DNA of 64,000 bases from Acerihabitans sp015654925 (GCF_047324175.1 NZ_CP178732.1:558001-622000), one strand, 5' to 3'. Positions 52,422-60,197 are shown, counted from the stretch's first letter. The notes: generated from the sequence alone by a model not told the origin. Numbers and translations are program-made.

Positions 52422-53090
52422 ATGCAAAACCGTGAAACCGACAACATCAAACCTGCCCGGCCGAAGATACTGCTGCTTGGAGCGACCGGAGGTACCGGCC
52501 GGCTCATCGCCAGCCAGGCAATGGCGCGAGGATGCGACGTCACCGTACTTGTGCGATCGGCCGGGAAGGCGCGCGATCTCAAGGGGGCTGAACTCATCGT
52601 CGGAGACGCCCGCGACGAGCAGGTTTTGCGCCAGGCGCTCAAAGGCCGGGATGCCGCCATCAGCGCATTGGGCACGCCGGCCAGCCCGTTTCGCGAGGTG
52701 ACCCTTCTCTCCGCTGCGACGCGCGCGCTGGTGAATGCGATGAGGGCAGAACAGGTATCGCGCCTGGTCTGCATCACGGGAATCGGCGCCGGCGACAGTG
52801 CCGGGCACGGCGGATTTTTTTTCGATAAGCTGATTTTTCCGCTTCTTCTGCGCAAGGTATATGCCGACAAGGACCGGCAGGAAACCATCGTCCGTGGCAG
52901 CGGGCTCGACTGGGTGCTCGTCCGTCCTTCGGTCCTCAATAACGAACCCGGCCACCGCACGATCCGGGTACTCAAGGATCTCTGCGGATTCCACGGCGGC
53001 ACCATATCGCGAGCAGACGTCGCGAAGTTTGTCGTGGACCAAGTGGGAGACGGGAGTTGGGTGCATCGATCGCCATCGATCACATGGTGA
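52422..53090 (+). CDS. NAD(P)-binding SDR, NmrA/YwnB-like
   Basis: This 222-residue atypical SDR has ILLLGATGGTGRLIASQAMA, AAISALGTPASPFREVTLLS and RLVCITGIGAGDSAGHGGFF, and ends with SRADVAKFVVDQV, matching the YwnB-like NAD(P)H-binding subgroup. AGGAAG lies 5 bases before ATG 52422; the longer frame from 52242 overlaps the upstream gene. It is likely co-transcribed with the NmrA-like gene. It is the last intact gene before the tRNA-Phe island. Confidence 0.9.
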   Translation: MQNRETDNIKPARPKILLLGATGGTGRLIASQAMARGCDVTVLVRSAGKARDLKGAELIVGDARDEQVLRQALKGRDAAISALGTPASPFREVTLLSAATRALVNAMRAEQVSRLVCITGIGAGDSAGHGGFFFDKLIFPLLLRKVYADKDRQETIVRGSGLDWVLVRPSVLNNEPGHRTIRVLKDLCGFHGGTISRADVAKFVVDQVGDGSWVHRSPSITW

Positions 53091-53147
53091 AGCCTTCAGC
53101 GCTTCGCGCGAGGCTTATGGGCGGGTTTGAACGCGGGGCGCCTGATA

Positions 53148-53271
53148 ATGGAAATAAGGCACCTCCGCTACTTTATAGCCGTGGCCGAAGAACCATTACT
53201 TTGCCCGTGCGGCGGAGAAGCTGCACATCCTGCAGTCGCCGCTATCGCGCGCCATCAAAGAACTGGAGTAA
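53148..53271 (+). pseudogene. LysR N-terminal remnant, frameshifted
   Basis: From ATG 53148 the sequence reads MEIRHLRYFIAVAEE, the standard LysR opening. After one frame change it continues as HYFARAAEKLHILQSPLSRA and IKELE up to a stop at 53271. The rest of the gene is absent. It lies just before the island's left repeat, so insertion of the island may have removed the remainder. Confidence 0.75.
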
Positions 53272-53822
53272 GGGCTGGGCGAGGTGCCTGTTCGCTTACA
53301 GTGATGCGGAAAATTTTGCAGGGCCTGCGAGGACTGCTGCCGCGAACCGGCAAAGGGCGCCGGTGATTCAGCAAAAATTCTACGGGAGTATAACGAGTTA
53401 CGGCAGTACCAGTAGCGGACAGCTTGGCCTTTGCCTGTCTGGTTTCTTTAAATCATGGTGCCGGACTCGGCATCAAATCCGCGATTAATGTATTGCTTAT
53501 AAGTGTTTTAATTTTAATCGCATGGAGCAAGCCTCGATTAAGGCCCCATAGCAATCCGCAGCGGTTTTGTGATTGATAACACAAAGTAAATGCAGTTGAT
53601 TATCAACCTCTGATTACAGGTACTTCCCATCGTCAACGATATGCAGGCCGCTGACCATTATCACGCTTGGGTTTAATGTCTTTTAAATCTAAAGTTGATG
53701 TGTTGGTCTAGACTATTTTGAGATAACGTTTCATGAATTAATGATCTAATCTATGGATTTAATTGGAATTTTTGTGCTATTTTCGAGATGTTGTCATACG
53801 GAAGTTGAGATAATTAAACATC
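53272..53822. other. Left end of the tRNA-Phe island, no gene
   Basis: No gene is seen in 550 bases. It contains the left att-like repeat at 53439-53470 (next entry), after which the composition turns AT-rich. No integrase gene or fragment could be found here. Confidence 0.55.
53439..53470. repeat. Left att-like repeat (tRNA-Phe 3' end copy)
   Basis: CTGGTTTCTTTAAATC (53439-53454) is identical to 60148-60163. ATGGTGCCGGACTCGG (53455-53470) is one base short of ATGGTGCCCGGACTCGG at 60180-60196, which is the 3' end of tRNA-Phe with its CCA. The following CATCAAATCC resembles the next tRNA bases AATCGAACC. It marks the probable left boundary of the island. Confidence 0.65.
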
Positions 53823-54187
53823 ATGGCTCAATTTACTCACTTTGAACCCGGGCTTCTGAATCCACGTTTTGACTCCCCTTTGGTTGACGCGCTGACCGAA
53901 CTGGAGTTGCCCCGGCATCTACGGCTGGAAACCGATGTTCACCCGATCCTGTTTGCGCAGTTGAAAGCTGTTTTCCACATGCTGGAGAGCTTGGGTGCTG
54001 CTAGGATCGAAGGAAACCGCACCACGCTCGCTGACATGTTGAAAGCAAGGTTGAAAGAATGCAAAGTTCGACGGATCAGCTCAAAGATCTCAACAATATT
54101 GAAGCCGCTATGGCATTCATTGACGAACACCTGGAAAATGGCAATGGCATAAACCTGATGAGAAGTGAGGAAGATAATGAGTATTGA
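53823..54187 (+). pseudogene. Fic-family AMPylation protein, truncated
   Basis: The N-terminal region of a Fic protein: FAQLKAVFHMLESLGAARIE and EGNRTTLADMLKARL, which is the inhibitory-helix/linker block. A frame change near 54056 leads to DLNNIEAAMAFIDEHLENG, the next Fic block, and a stop at 54185-54187. The active-site HPFxxGNGR motif and the rest are missing. It is a broken remnant of a Fic (adenylyl transferase/toxin-type) gene that was carried by the island. Confidence 0.75.
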
Positions 54188-54542
54188 ATATATATATTTC
54201 ATTTCCAGATCATCTCCGGCCATTGGCCGCTCAGCATTAGCCGGTGCCGGAGGGGGGCTGTTCGGTCTTTATAAGGAAAAACGATACATATCTGCTTTGC
54301 AAAATACGTTGAAATCAGCCGGGATTGGTTGGATCGTTGAAAGCGACAATACTGAAGCAGATATAGAAAAACTCATGGAGCAAAAGGCTAAATTATTAGT
54401 CTGTGCACCAGGATTACGTTTCCAGTTTTATAGCAATGGATTTGATAAAAATAACATAATTCACTTAAGCATGATGGATTATGTGAATAATAATTTTAAA
54501 CTTGTGATTAAAAGAGTAAAGGAGATATGTAATGAAAAATGA
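54177..54542 (+). CDS. Unrecognised 121-residue protein of the island
   Basis: ATG 54177 has GTGAGGA 6 bases upstream, a good signal. The protein has a Gly/Ala-rich patch (ALAGAGGGLFGLYKEKRY), then KSAGIGWIVESDNTEADIEK and the strand-like LLVCAPGLRFQFYSNG, ending in a basic tail. The alternating strand/helix pattern looks like a small Rossmann-like or PTS-IIB-like fold, but I cannot assign a family. Its start overlaps the tail of the Fic remnant. It looks intact and could be an island cargo gene. Confidence 0.55.
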   Translation: MSIEYIYFISRSSPAIGRSALAGAGGGLFGLYKEKRYISALQNTLKSAGIGWIVESDNTEADIEKLMEQKAKLLVCAPGLRFQFYSNGFDKNNIIHLSMMDYVNNNFKLVIKRVKEICNEK

Positions 54543-54555
54543 ACATGATTGACTT

Positions 54556-54708
54556 GGCTTTGTTGAATAAATCAGATTATGGTTCAGTGTCTCTACGGCA
54601 AGGTTAACCCTCAGGTAATACGCATGCTTAGCGGCATAGCCGCCTGCATCATTTGGTTTAGCGCACGGATCATGGCCATAGCCCATGCAATCTGACCATC
54701 ATAATCAC
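54556..54708 (-). mobile_element. IS903-type (IS5 family) end and transposase C-terminus remnant
   Basis: GGCTTTGTTGAATAAATC at 54556-54573 equals the known 18-bp terminal inverted repeat of IS903. On the minus strand, about 54708-54611, the translation AMAMIRALNQMMQAAMPLSM followed by RIT and a stop resembles the end of the IS903 transposase. Only the outermost 150 bp of the element remain. Confidence 0.85.
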
Positions 54709-54794
54709 GCAGCATTATTATTGATAATAAATAGGATTATTTGTAATAGGAGATGATCGGCGCAGCTGTGGAAAGATCAACTTTGATAAAATAT

Positions 54795-55004
54795 TTAAAT
54801 TAATATACTGTGATTTAATTCATCCGCGGTGAAAATTAATAATTCCGCTAATGGGTTTAAATTTAACCGGAACTTTGGTAATGATACTCGCGGGGTCCAG
54901 CCCCGGCAATGGGTTAAATAAATGCATTCCACGATATCCAGCCTACGTTCACCATTTTCAATTTTTGCAATAAAAGACTGGGGACGATCTAACGCCTGCG
55001 CCAA
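54795..55004 (-). pseudogene. XRE-type helix-turn-helix regulator, degenerate
   Basis: The open frame reads MAQALDRPQSFIAKIENGER and RLDIVE, the second half of an XRE helix-turn-helix. Upstream in frame, to about 55060, the first helix continues as YRLREARIDKGIAQEI, but no ATG or GTG start is found before a stop near 55075. The C-terminal third does not look like a functional domain. It is probably an antitoxin or phage-type regulator that has lost its start. Confidence 0.55.
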
Positions 55005-55097
55005 AATTTCTTGCGCGATCCCTTTGTCAATGCGGGCCTCACGAAGCCGGTAGCTGTCAACGACGTTGACACACGTATTCGTTTTTACGCTGTAAAT

Positions 55098-55671
55098 TTA
55101 AGCCCGGTATCTGGCTTGTCTGGATTCAACATTACTACCTCGACCCGTTGCCATTGACGGCATGACATTGGCCACCGTTCCGGTCGGTTTTTCTGGCCGA
55201 TTCATATAATGCTTTTTTGTTTTGCCAGCAGGCTTATATCTTCTCCCTGGTGCCGCTGTTCCGGCGTGGCATAATTCCTTGCGGGCCAGTTCCCGTTTCA
55301 GCCCTTTGATTTCTTTTTGAGCCTGTTTTTGCGACTGGCGGGTATCGGTTTGCGGCGTCTGGAGAAAATCCTGTTTCCACTGGGCTATTTGTTCAGGATA
55401 AAGCCCTTTGCGACGGCAGTATTCACTCAGTTCGGCTTCACTGAGTGCGGCGGCTTCAACGATGACGGCGAAGCGGGCTTCTGTCGACCAAAGGTCTGTG
55501 GTGTTGTTGGCGCCGGGCACCGGTTTCCCCCCAGTTTGGCTTGGATTCGCCCATTATAAAGGGGAGCTTCCGATATCCCTTCCTGTTGTGCAAGTGCGGT
55601 GACGGTCATGTTGTAAGGAGGAAGTCATTTGGCCAAAACTTCGGTTTTACGTTCCGGTGAATAGCGTTTCA
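55098..55671 (-). pseudogene. IS3-family transposase orfA, frameshifted
   Basis: On the minus strand from 55671 the sequence starts MKRYSPERKTEVLAK, then in other frames MTVTALAQQEGISEA and STEARFAVIVEAAALSEAEL with YCRRKGLYPEQIAQWKQDFL. These are the orfA (helix-turn-helix and linker) parts of an IS3-type transposase, interrupted by several frameshifts; the end is lost. The element is not complete: no intact orfB is next to it. Fragments of the same orf family recur at 57857 and 58884. Confidence 0.8.
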
Positions 55672-56177
55672 TATCAGGCTCCGTTGCCCCCTTTGGGGTT
55701 TTCAGTATGGGGTATCAACTACCCTGCCAGAAGGGGGGCGTTTGCAAAGGCAATTATTTTTACTCATGACGCGTATATCTCGGCAATGGGCGGATTTTTG
55801 CTCCAGCGTCGAATAGCTTAAAAACACAATGCCCGCGTACCTGGATTAATATTATGGCTTATGCCGAAAATGCCGCTATGCTGACTTAGTATAATATGGT
55901 TAGTAAAACCCACTGGGTATCTTGGCCGTTCTTAAAAATTATCGGAGCAGGTTTCGTAAAATGTATTTTCCGAAAGCTATTTTGAAATGGTTAATTAGAT
56001 TTTAACCAAACAAGGCAAGCTTGGTAATTATCTTTTATGTTTTCAAAGAACTATGCAAATTTTAAATAAAGCAGATAGCTACTATAAAAAATCAAAAACA
56101 TAATGGCTGTTTTTAAATACAAAAAAACTAAATATCAATACTACGATTTTTTATGACAATTGAAAATAAGGAAATAA
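55672..56177. other. AT-rich intergenic region upstream of the allantoinase gene
   Basis: No gene is seen in 505 bases. The first part (GGGGTTTTCAG near 55697) is probably the terminal region of the IS3-type remnant. The rest is AT-rich and should contain the promoter of the gene at 56178; AAGGAA lies just before its start. Confidence 0.5.
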
Positions 56178-57752
56178 ATGATGAAAGCTAAGTTGGGAAA
56201 GATCGCTGAGGTGAAAGAAGTAATTCACGAAAAAGACGCTTTTTTTTCTGAAAATAGAAGAAACCTTCTAAAGGAAATTACCGGTATAGCGGCAATAGGG
56301 GTGTTGGGATCGGCACCCATTCCCGTATCAGCCAGTGAGGCGAATAGTCGCGCCGCCTTGCCCGCCCGTCAGGCAGAAGTTCGTGATTACGATGTGATCA
56401 TTGCTAATGGCTTAGTTATTTTAGAACAGGGTGAAGTGCTTACTGACGTCGCCATTAAAAACGGCAAAATTGCCGCAATAGGCTCGGCATTAAGGGGGGC
56501 TGAACGCGTGATTGATGCAGCGGGTCTGGTGGTAAGCCCTGGAATGGTGGATGCGCACGTTCATATAAATGAACCGGGGGGCGGCATTCGCAACGACTGG
56601 GAAGGGTATGTCACCGGAACCAGGGCATGCGCCAAAGGAGGTGTCACCACTATAATAGAAATGCCATTGAATCAATTGCCTGCCACAGTCGATAAAAAAA
56701 CGTTGGAAATTAAATATGCTGCTGGAGAAGGGAAATTAGTCATTGATGTAGCGTCTCATGGTGGCTTAGTTCCATATAATTTAGAAAATAATGGAATCCA
56801 AGAGCAGAGCGACTGTGGGGTTGTCGGATACAAATGCTTTATGGCAACTTGCGGAGATCCTTCCATTAAAGGTGATTTTCTGAACGTTGATGATTATTCC
56901 CTTTATGAAGGCATGCGACAAATAGCCAAAACAGGCAAGATTTTGATGATTCATGCTGAGAACGCCGCAATTACAGACCGTTTAGAGCAAATTGCTAATA
57001 AAAAAGGCTACGTATCGTTAAAATCCTATGTTGCCACTCATCCGGTTTTCGCAGAAGTTGAAGCCATTCGACGTGCAGTTTTGTTTGCGAAGATGACCGG
57101 CTGTCCAATTAATTTTTGCCATGTGTCGAGCCCTGAAGCCGTAGAAGAAGTGATAAAAGCGCGCGGGGAAGGGGTTAACATTACCTGTGAAACCTGTAAT
57201 CAGTATTTGTATTTTGTTACGGATGAGTTAGATGAGATTGGCCCGTTAGCAAAATGCTCACCGCCTATTCGCGACAAAAGGGCACAGGATGGCTTATGGC
57301 GGCATGTGCTAGCCGGCAATATAAACTTTATCACTTCCGATCATTCACCTTGCCCGGCAAAACTGAAAAACAAAAACAATGCGTTTGACGCCTGGGGCGG
57401 CATTGCAGGAGTACAAAATGACGTTGATATTTTTTTTGATGAAAGCGTACAGAAACGGGGTATGCCATTGACACAATTTGCCAGACTCATCGCAACAAAC
57501 CCTGCCGACCGCTTTGCTTTGCATACAAAAGGCAGAATTGCTATTGGCAAGGATGCCGACTTTACTTTTATCAAGCCGAACTCGCCCTATACCCTTAGAA
57601 CTGAGGAATTAGAATACAGGAATAAAATCAGCGCTTATGTTGGTCGGAAAATCGGCGCCCGGATTGTACGGACCATTTTACGGGGTGAAACGGTTTACAG
57701 CCTGGAAAATGGCCTAACCGGTTCATTCCCCGGCCGTTATATCAAAGTGTGA
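56178..57752 (+). CDS. allB: Allantoinase with predicted twin-arginine export leader
   Basis: This 524-residue cyclic amidohydrolase matches E. coli AllB (453 residues) from about residue 71 on: NGLVILEQGEVLTDVAIKNG, VSPGMVDAHVHINEPGG, KGGVTTIIEMPLNQLPATVD, GPLAKCSPPIRDK and TSDHSPCPAKL. The metal and catalytic residues are present (His127, His129, carbamylated Lys219, His259, His315, Asp388). The first 70 residues are extra and include ENRRNLLKEITGIAAIGVLG, a twin-arginine (Tat) signal with RR at 27-28, followed by a VSASEA-type cleavage region. Export of folded metalloenzyme to the periplasm is therefore predicted. No other allantoin genes lie nearby. The island setting and AT-rich codons suggest transfer. 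Confidence 0.85.
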   Translation: MMKAKLGKIAEVKEVIHEKDAFFSENRRNLLKEITGIAAIGVLGSAPIPVSASEANSRAALPARQAEVRDYDVIIANGLVILEQGEVLTDVAIKNGKIAAIGSALRGAERVIDAAGLVVSPGMVDAHVHINEPGGGIRNDWEGYVTGTRACAKGGVTTIIEMPLNQLPATVDKKTLEIKYAAGEGKLVIDVASHGGLVPYNLENNGIQEQSDCGVVGYKCFMATCGDPSIKGDFLNVDDYSLYEGMRQIAKTGKILMIHAENAAITDRLEQIANKKGYVSLKSYVATHPVFAEVEAIRRAVLFAKMTGCPINFCHVSSPEAVEEVIKARGEGVNITCETCNQYLYFVTDELDEIGPLAKCSPPIRDKRAQDGLWRHVLAGNINFITSDHSPCPAKLKNKNNAFDAWGGIAGVQNDVDIFFDESVQKRGMPLTQFARLIATNPADRFALHTKGRIAIGKDADFTFIKPNSPYTLRTEELEYRNKISAYVGRKIGARIVRTILRGETVYSLENGLTGSFPGRYIKV

Positions 57753-57856
57753 CCAAACGATGCCCGGATATCAGGGTAAGGCTGCAAACAGGCCTCCGCC
57801 AGCGGCGGCGCTGCCGGACCAGAAGGATTGCCATGATGGTGAGCACACTGAAGTTC

Positions 57857-57942
57857 CAAATCATCTCGATCGGCAGTACGCAGTAACGGAACCGGATCGG
57901 AGCTGGTGCGGCGAAGTGACTTATATCTTGACCGGTATTTGA
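57857..57942 (+). pseudogene. IS3-family transposase orfB fragment
   Basis: The translation PNHLDRQYAVTEPDRSWCGE followed by VTYILTGI and a stop matches the first catalytic-core block of IS3 orfB integrases (normally WxxDVTYI). The conserved Asp is Glu here (GEVTYI). Neither upstream nor downstream orfB sequence is preserved. Confidence 0.7.
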
Positions 57943-58004
57943 TGGCGACTTTGATAAACTCAACTTAATTGCCGGTGACACCGTTCCGGTACAGGGTCAG
58001 CGCG

Positions 58005-58031
58005 ATTCGGTTTTACCGGCAGTTTACCGAA
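58005..58031. repeat. Direct repeat A flanking the microcin locus
   Basis: A 27-bp sequence starts ATTCGGTTTTACCGG and ends AGTTTACCGAA; its ends form an imperfect inverted pair TTCGGT/ACCGAA. A near-identical copy lies at 58847-58872, on the other side of the microcin genes. Confidence 0.75.
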
Positions 58032-58128
58032 CCACTATGCTCTACGGCAATGTGACATGACTAATTAAACTTGATTTCCTAAGAGGTTTATATAATAAAT
58101 ATGGTATGCAAAAACTATTAAAAATATA

Positions 58129-58147
58129 GTTAAAATTAATCATTAAC
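58129..58147. promoter_or_regulatory. Candidate Fur box before the microcin locus
   Basis: GTTAAAATTAATCATTAAC agrees with 14 of 19 positions of the Fur consensus GATAATGATAATCATTATC, with the right half (AATCATTA) nearly exact. It lies 20 bp before the immunity-gene start. Related microcins such as MccV are known to be iron/Fur-controlled. The AT-rich background makes chance matches more likely. Confidence 0.45.
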
Positions 58148-58167
58148 TGTTAGCATTATAAATTAAT

Positions 58168-58449
58168 ATGAGATTAATAATGATATTTAACATTCATACT
58201 CCTTTAACTTATGTGCTTATCGCGAGTTTTTTTTACATAAGAAAACATGGTTTCAATAATAATATTTTTTATACGTTAATATTTCTTCCCTGGTTATCAA
58301 ATGTATGTTTTTTGTTATGGGAAAAGGGTGTGGCATTTGATAATATTTCCGAGAAGGAAATCCTAAGTTTTTCTTATTCCTCATTAGTAAGTATGTTTGT
58401 CGGAATAATTATTTACTTAACTTATCGGTTAATCAAAAAAAGGAATTAA
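58168..58449 (+). CDS. Candidate microcin immunity protein, three-helix membrane protein
   Basis: This 93-residue protein has three hydrophobic helices at about 8-24, 31-50 and 67-87, with basic ends (KKRN). It is the size and topology expected of class IIa microcin immunity proteins. Its stop codon is inside the ribosome binding site of the microcin gene 3 bp downstream, so the two are translationally linked, as is usual for immunity and microcin pairs. No family is named from its own sequence; the role is inferred from the neighbour. A second start at 58180 is possible. Confidence 0.6.
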   Translation: MRLIMIFNIHTPLTYVLIASFFYIRKHGFNNNIFYTLIFLPWLSNVCFLLWEKGVAFDNISEKEILSFSYSSLVSMFVGIIIYLTYRLIKKRN

Positions 58450-58452
58450 ATT

Positions 58453-58743
58453 ATGAATTGCCCAAATGCAGGACCTGATAATAAGCAATTTGCTATTGCT
58501 ATAGGGCGCGAAATGGCGGTCGGGGCAGCAGTCGGGGCAAAAACGGGGGGAGTACCCGGTGCATTTGTTGGTGCCGGAATTGCTGGGGTGCAAAATGTCG
58601 CATTTGGACTGATGGATCATGGTCCTGTTAATGTTCCTATGCCTCACGTTCCCATGCAGCCTTCTCACCTCGGGCAACGCGGGACTAATCACGGTGCGAT
58701 TCCACAGTTACCAATGGGACCTTCGTGGACAAGGCATAATTAA
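58453..58743 (+). CDS. Microcin N-like class IIa microcin
   Basis: This 96-residue, Gly/Ala/Pro-rich protein has a hydrophobic core (MAVGAAVGAKTGGVPGAFVG, AGIAGVQNVAFG) and a C-terminal region with PVNVPMPHVPM, then QLPMGPSWTRHN. Microcin N (24) has the same core style and ends with PVNVPIPKVPMGPSW. The resemblance is strong in spite of an inserted segment between the two blocks. AAGGAATTAAATT precedes the ATG. The usual double-glycine leader is not visible: the protein begins MNCPNAGPDNKQ, and a stop codon lies two codons upstream in frame. No ABC exporter or peptidase gene is nearby. It is a likely microcin structural gene with an incomplete leader. Confidence 0.72.
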   Translation: MNCPNAGPDNKQFAIAIGREMAVGAAVGAKTGGVPGAFVGAGIAGVQNVAFGLMDHGPVNVPMPHVPMQPSHLGQRGTNHGAIPQLPMGPSWTRHN

Positions 58744-59777
58744 TTATAAGCCGCCTGGTGAATAAATAATTCCCGGGCGCGTACCCGACTTAGAGACCGA
58801 TTAGGTTGTCTATATGTCAATTTAATAATTAGGCTAGCAGATCGGTATTCGGTTTTACGGTAGTTTACCGAATGCACCCCCGTCGAAACCGCCACATTCA
58901 GTGAAGCCGAACTGAGCGAATACTGCCGTTGCCCGCGTCACTCAGGGAAACAACCCAAGCCATAAGATATGCAACTCAAAAAAATATGCTTTATTTATAA
59001 TGCTGGCCTGGATAACAATAGCAAATTGGCTGAAATTATTGAGCGTTGTATTGGAGCTGGAATACTTAAAATACTTTTAGTTTTCGGATGTATTAATTTT
59101 TTTCATTAATTGAATTATATTGATTATACATCAATAATAAACCATACCAAGCCATGACTAAACGGACCATAGCAATCAGCCGTACTTTTCTGAGTGTTCT
59201 TATGTAAAAATATCAGGTGGTTAAACACTAAAGCTTGTTTAAAATTTTTGAGTTAAACCTAAAAACATGCTCCAGTTAATCCCCTAGACTTTGATAGTGA
59301 ATACGTCGATAATATATGTCCTATATTAAGGTTTTTTTGTTATTTGCTTTATGAAGTTATGTAATTCTAGCAAAAAAATAATTATTATTTTAATTATGAT
59401 GTTTATCAAAGTACTTCATCGCAACAATTATGTAAAATATGAGTATATATAGATTAAATATTTGAACATCGCAGATTAATAAAAAATTTGATTTTATTGT
59501 GGCATTTTTCTATCGAATATATTAAAGGTAAGTCTCTCTATGGAGAGCAAAAAATATGAATTTTGCATTAATTAAAGTTTTGGGTTTTCGCTTAAGTTGT
59601 ATAATGCTTTGCAAGTACATCTGCAATTCTCTCAAAAAAATAAGGTCCATTAATGATCTTAAATATTTTTTTGAAACGATTACGTGTTGCATTAATGCAT
59701 AGTGGTTTTTGTTAGAAAAATAATGTGGCATGATCATTTTTTGTGCATTTGATTTATTATTTTTTTAAGGATTAACT
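58744..59777. other. AT-rich, gene-poor stretch after the microcin gene
   Basis: About 1 kb with no convincing gene. It contains the repeat at 58847-58872 and an orfA fragment (58884-58935, translation FSEAELSEYC). A 46-codon frame at 58969 and a minus-strand frame at 59522-59737 have unremarkable sequences and poor start signals; they are probably not genes. Confidence 0.55.
58847..58872. repeat. Direct repeat B flanking the microcin locus
   Basis: A 26-bp near-copy of the repeat at 58005-58031 (one base deleted, one C to T). It is followed at 58884-58935 by an IS3 orfA fragment, so the repeat may belong to that element's ends. Confidence 0.75.
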
Positions 59778-59828
59778 ATGGGATTCTTGCTCAATGATAT
59801 TATAGATGAAAACGAGGATAAAAAATAG
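59778..59828 (+). CDS. Very short ORF with good ribosome binding site
   Basis: MGFLLNDIIDENEDKK, 16 residues, follows AAGGATTAACT at ideal spacing before the ATG. It could be the front of a gene lost in the island's decay, a small regulatory peptide, or chance. Nothing else supports it. Confidence 0.2.
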   Translation: MGFLLNDIIDENEDKK

Positions 59829-60132
59829 TCGATGGCTTGTAGTTGCATAAACATTAATTTTCGTCGCTTGAAATACGCCTCTTAAGAATTACTATTAAAG
59901 CCTCGGCGGATAACATTCTGGGAGGGTATTTTTAGCTGCGCCTGCAAAATCAGGTGCCGGGATTGACCTCCTGAAATACTTCACTGACGACACGAAGCGC
60001 GTTTGCGCTTTTTTTATGTCGTGCGTTCTGCTACATCTCAATGGTGGGCCGGGCGGGGGCGTCGCAAGACTCGCCGGTGTCATATAGAGGAACTGGATAT
60101 GGTTAAGGAAAACTGAATACCTTGAAAGCAAA
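59829..60132. other. Right end of the island, no gene
   Basis: About 300 bases without a gene, between the short ORF and the duplicated terminator and tRNA 3' end. It includes GTGCGTTCTGCTACATCTC-type sequence near 60020 but no recognisable element or integrase. Confidence 0.5.
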
Positions 60133-60154
60133 AAACCAGCCGTCAGGCTGGTTT
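60133..60154 (-). terminator. Duplicated rho-independent terminator
   Basis: The stem AAACCAGCC/GGCTGGTTT with loop GTCA, followed on the minus strand by a T-run (TTTTTT), is nearly the same as the tRNA-Phe terminator at 60313-60337. It was probably duplicated together with the tRNA 3' end. Confidence 0.75.
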
Positions 60155-60180
60155 CTTTAAATCGTGATTTTTTTAATAAA

Positions 60181-60197
60181 TGGTGCCCGGACTCGGA
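60181..60197. repeat. Right att-like repeat (tRNA-Phe 3' end copy)
   Basis: TGGTGCCCGGACTCGGA is identical to the last 14 bases plus CCA of tRNA-Phe (as read on the plus strand, 60348-60364). The match stops after the 17th base. Together with the copy at 53455-53470 and the 16-bp identity at 60148/53439, it marks the right edge of the island. Confidence 0.75.

Noticed and set aside
59522..59737. 71-codon minus frame in the AT-rich end of the island
   Set aside because: Composition is explained by AT-rich DNA, and no start signal or family was found.
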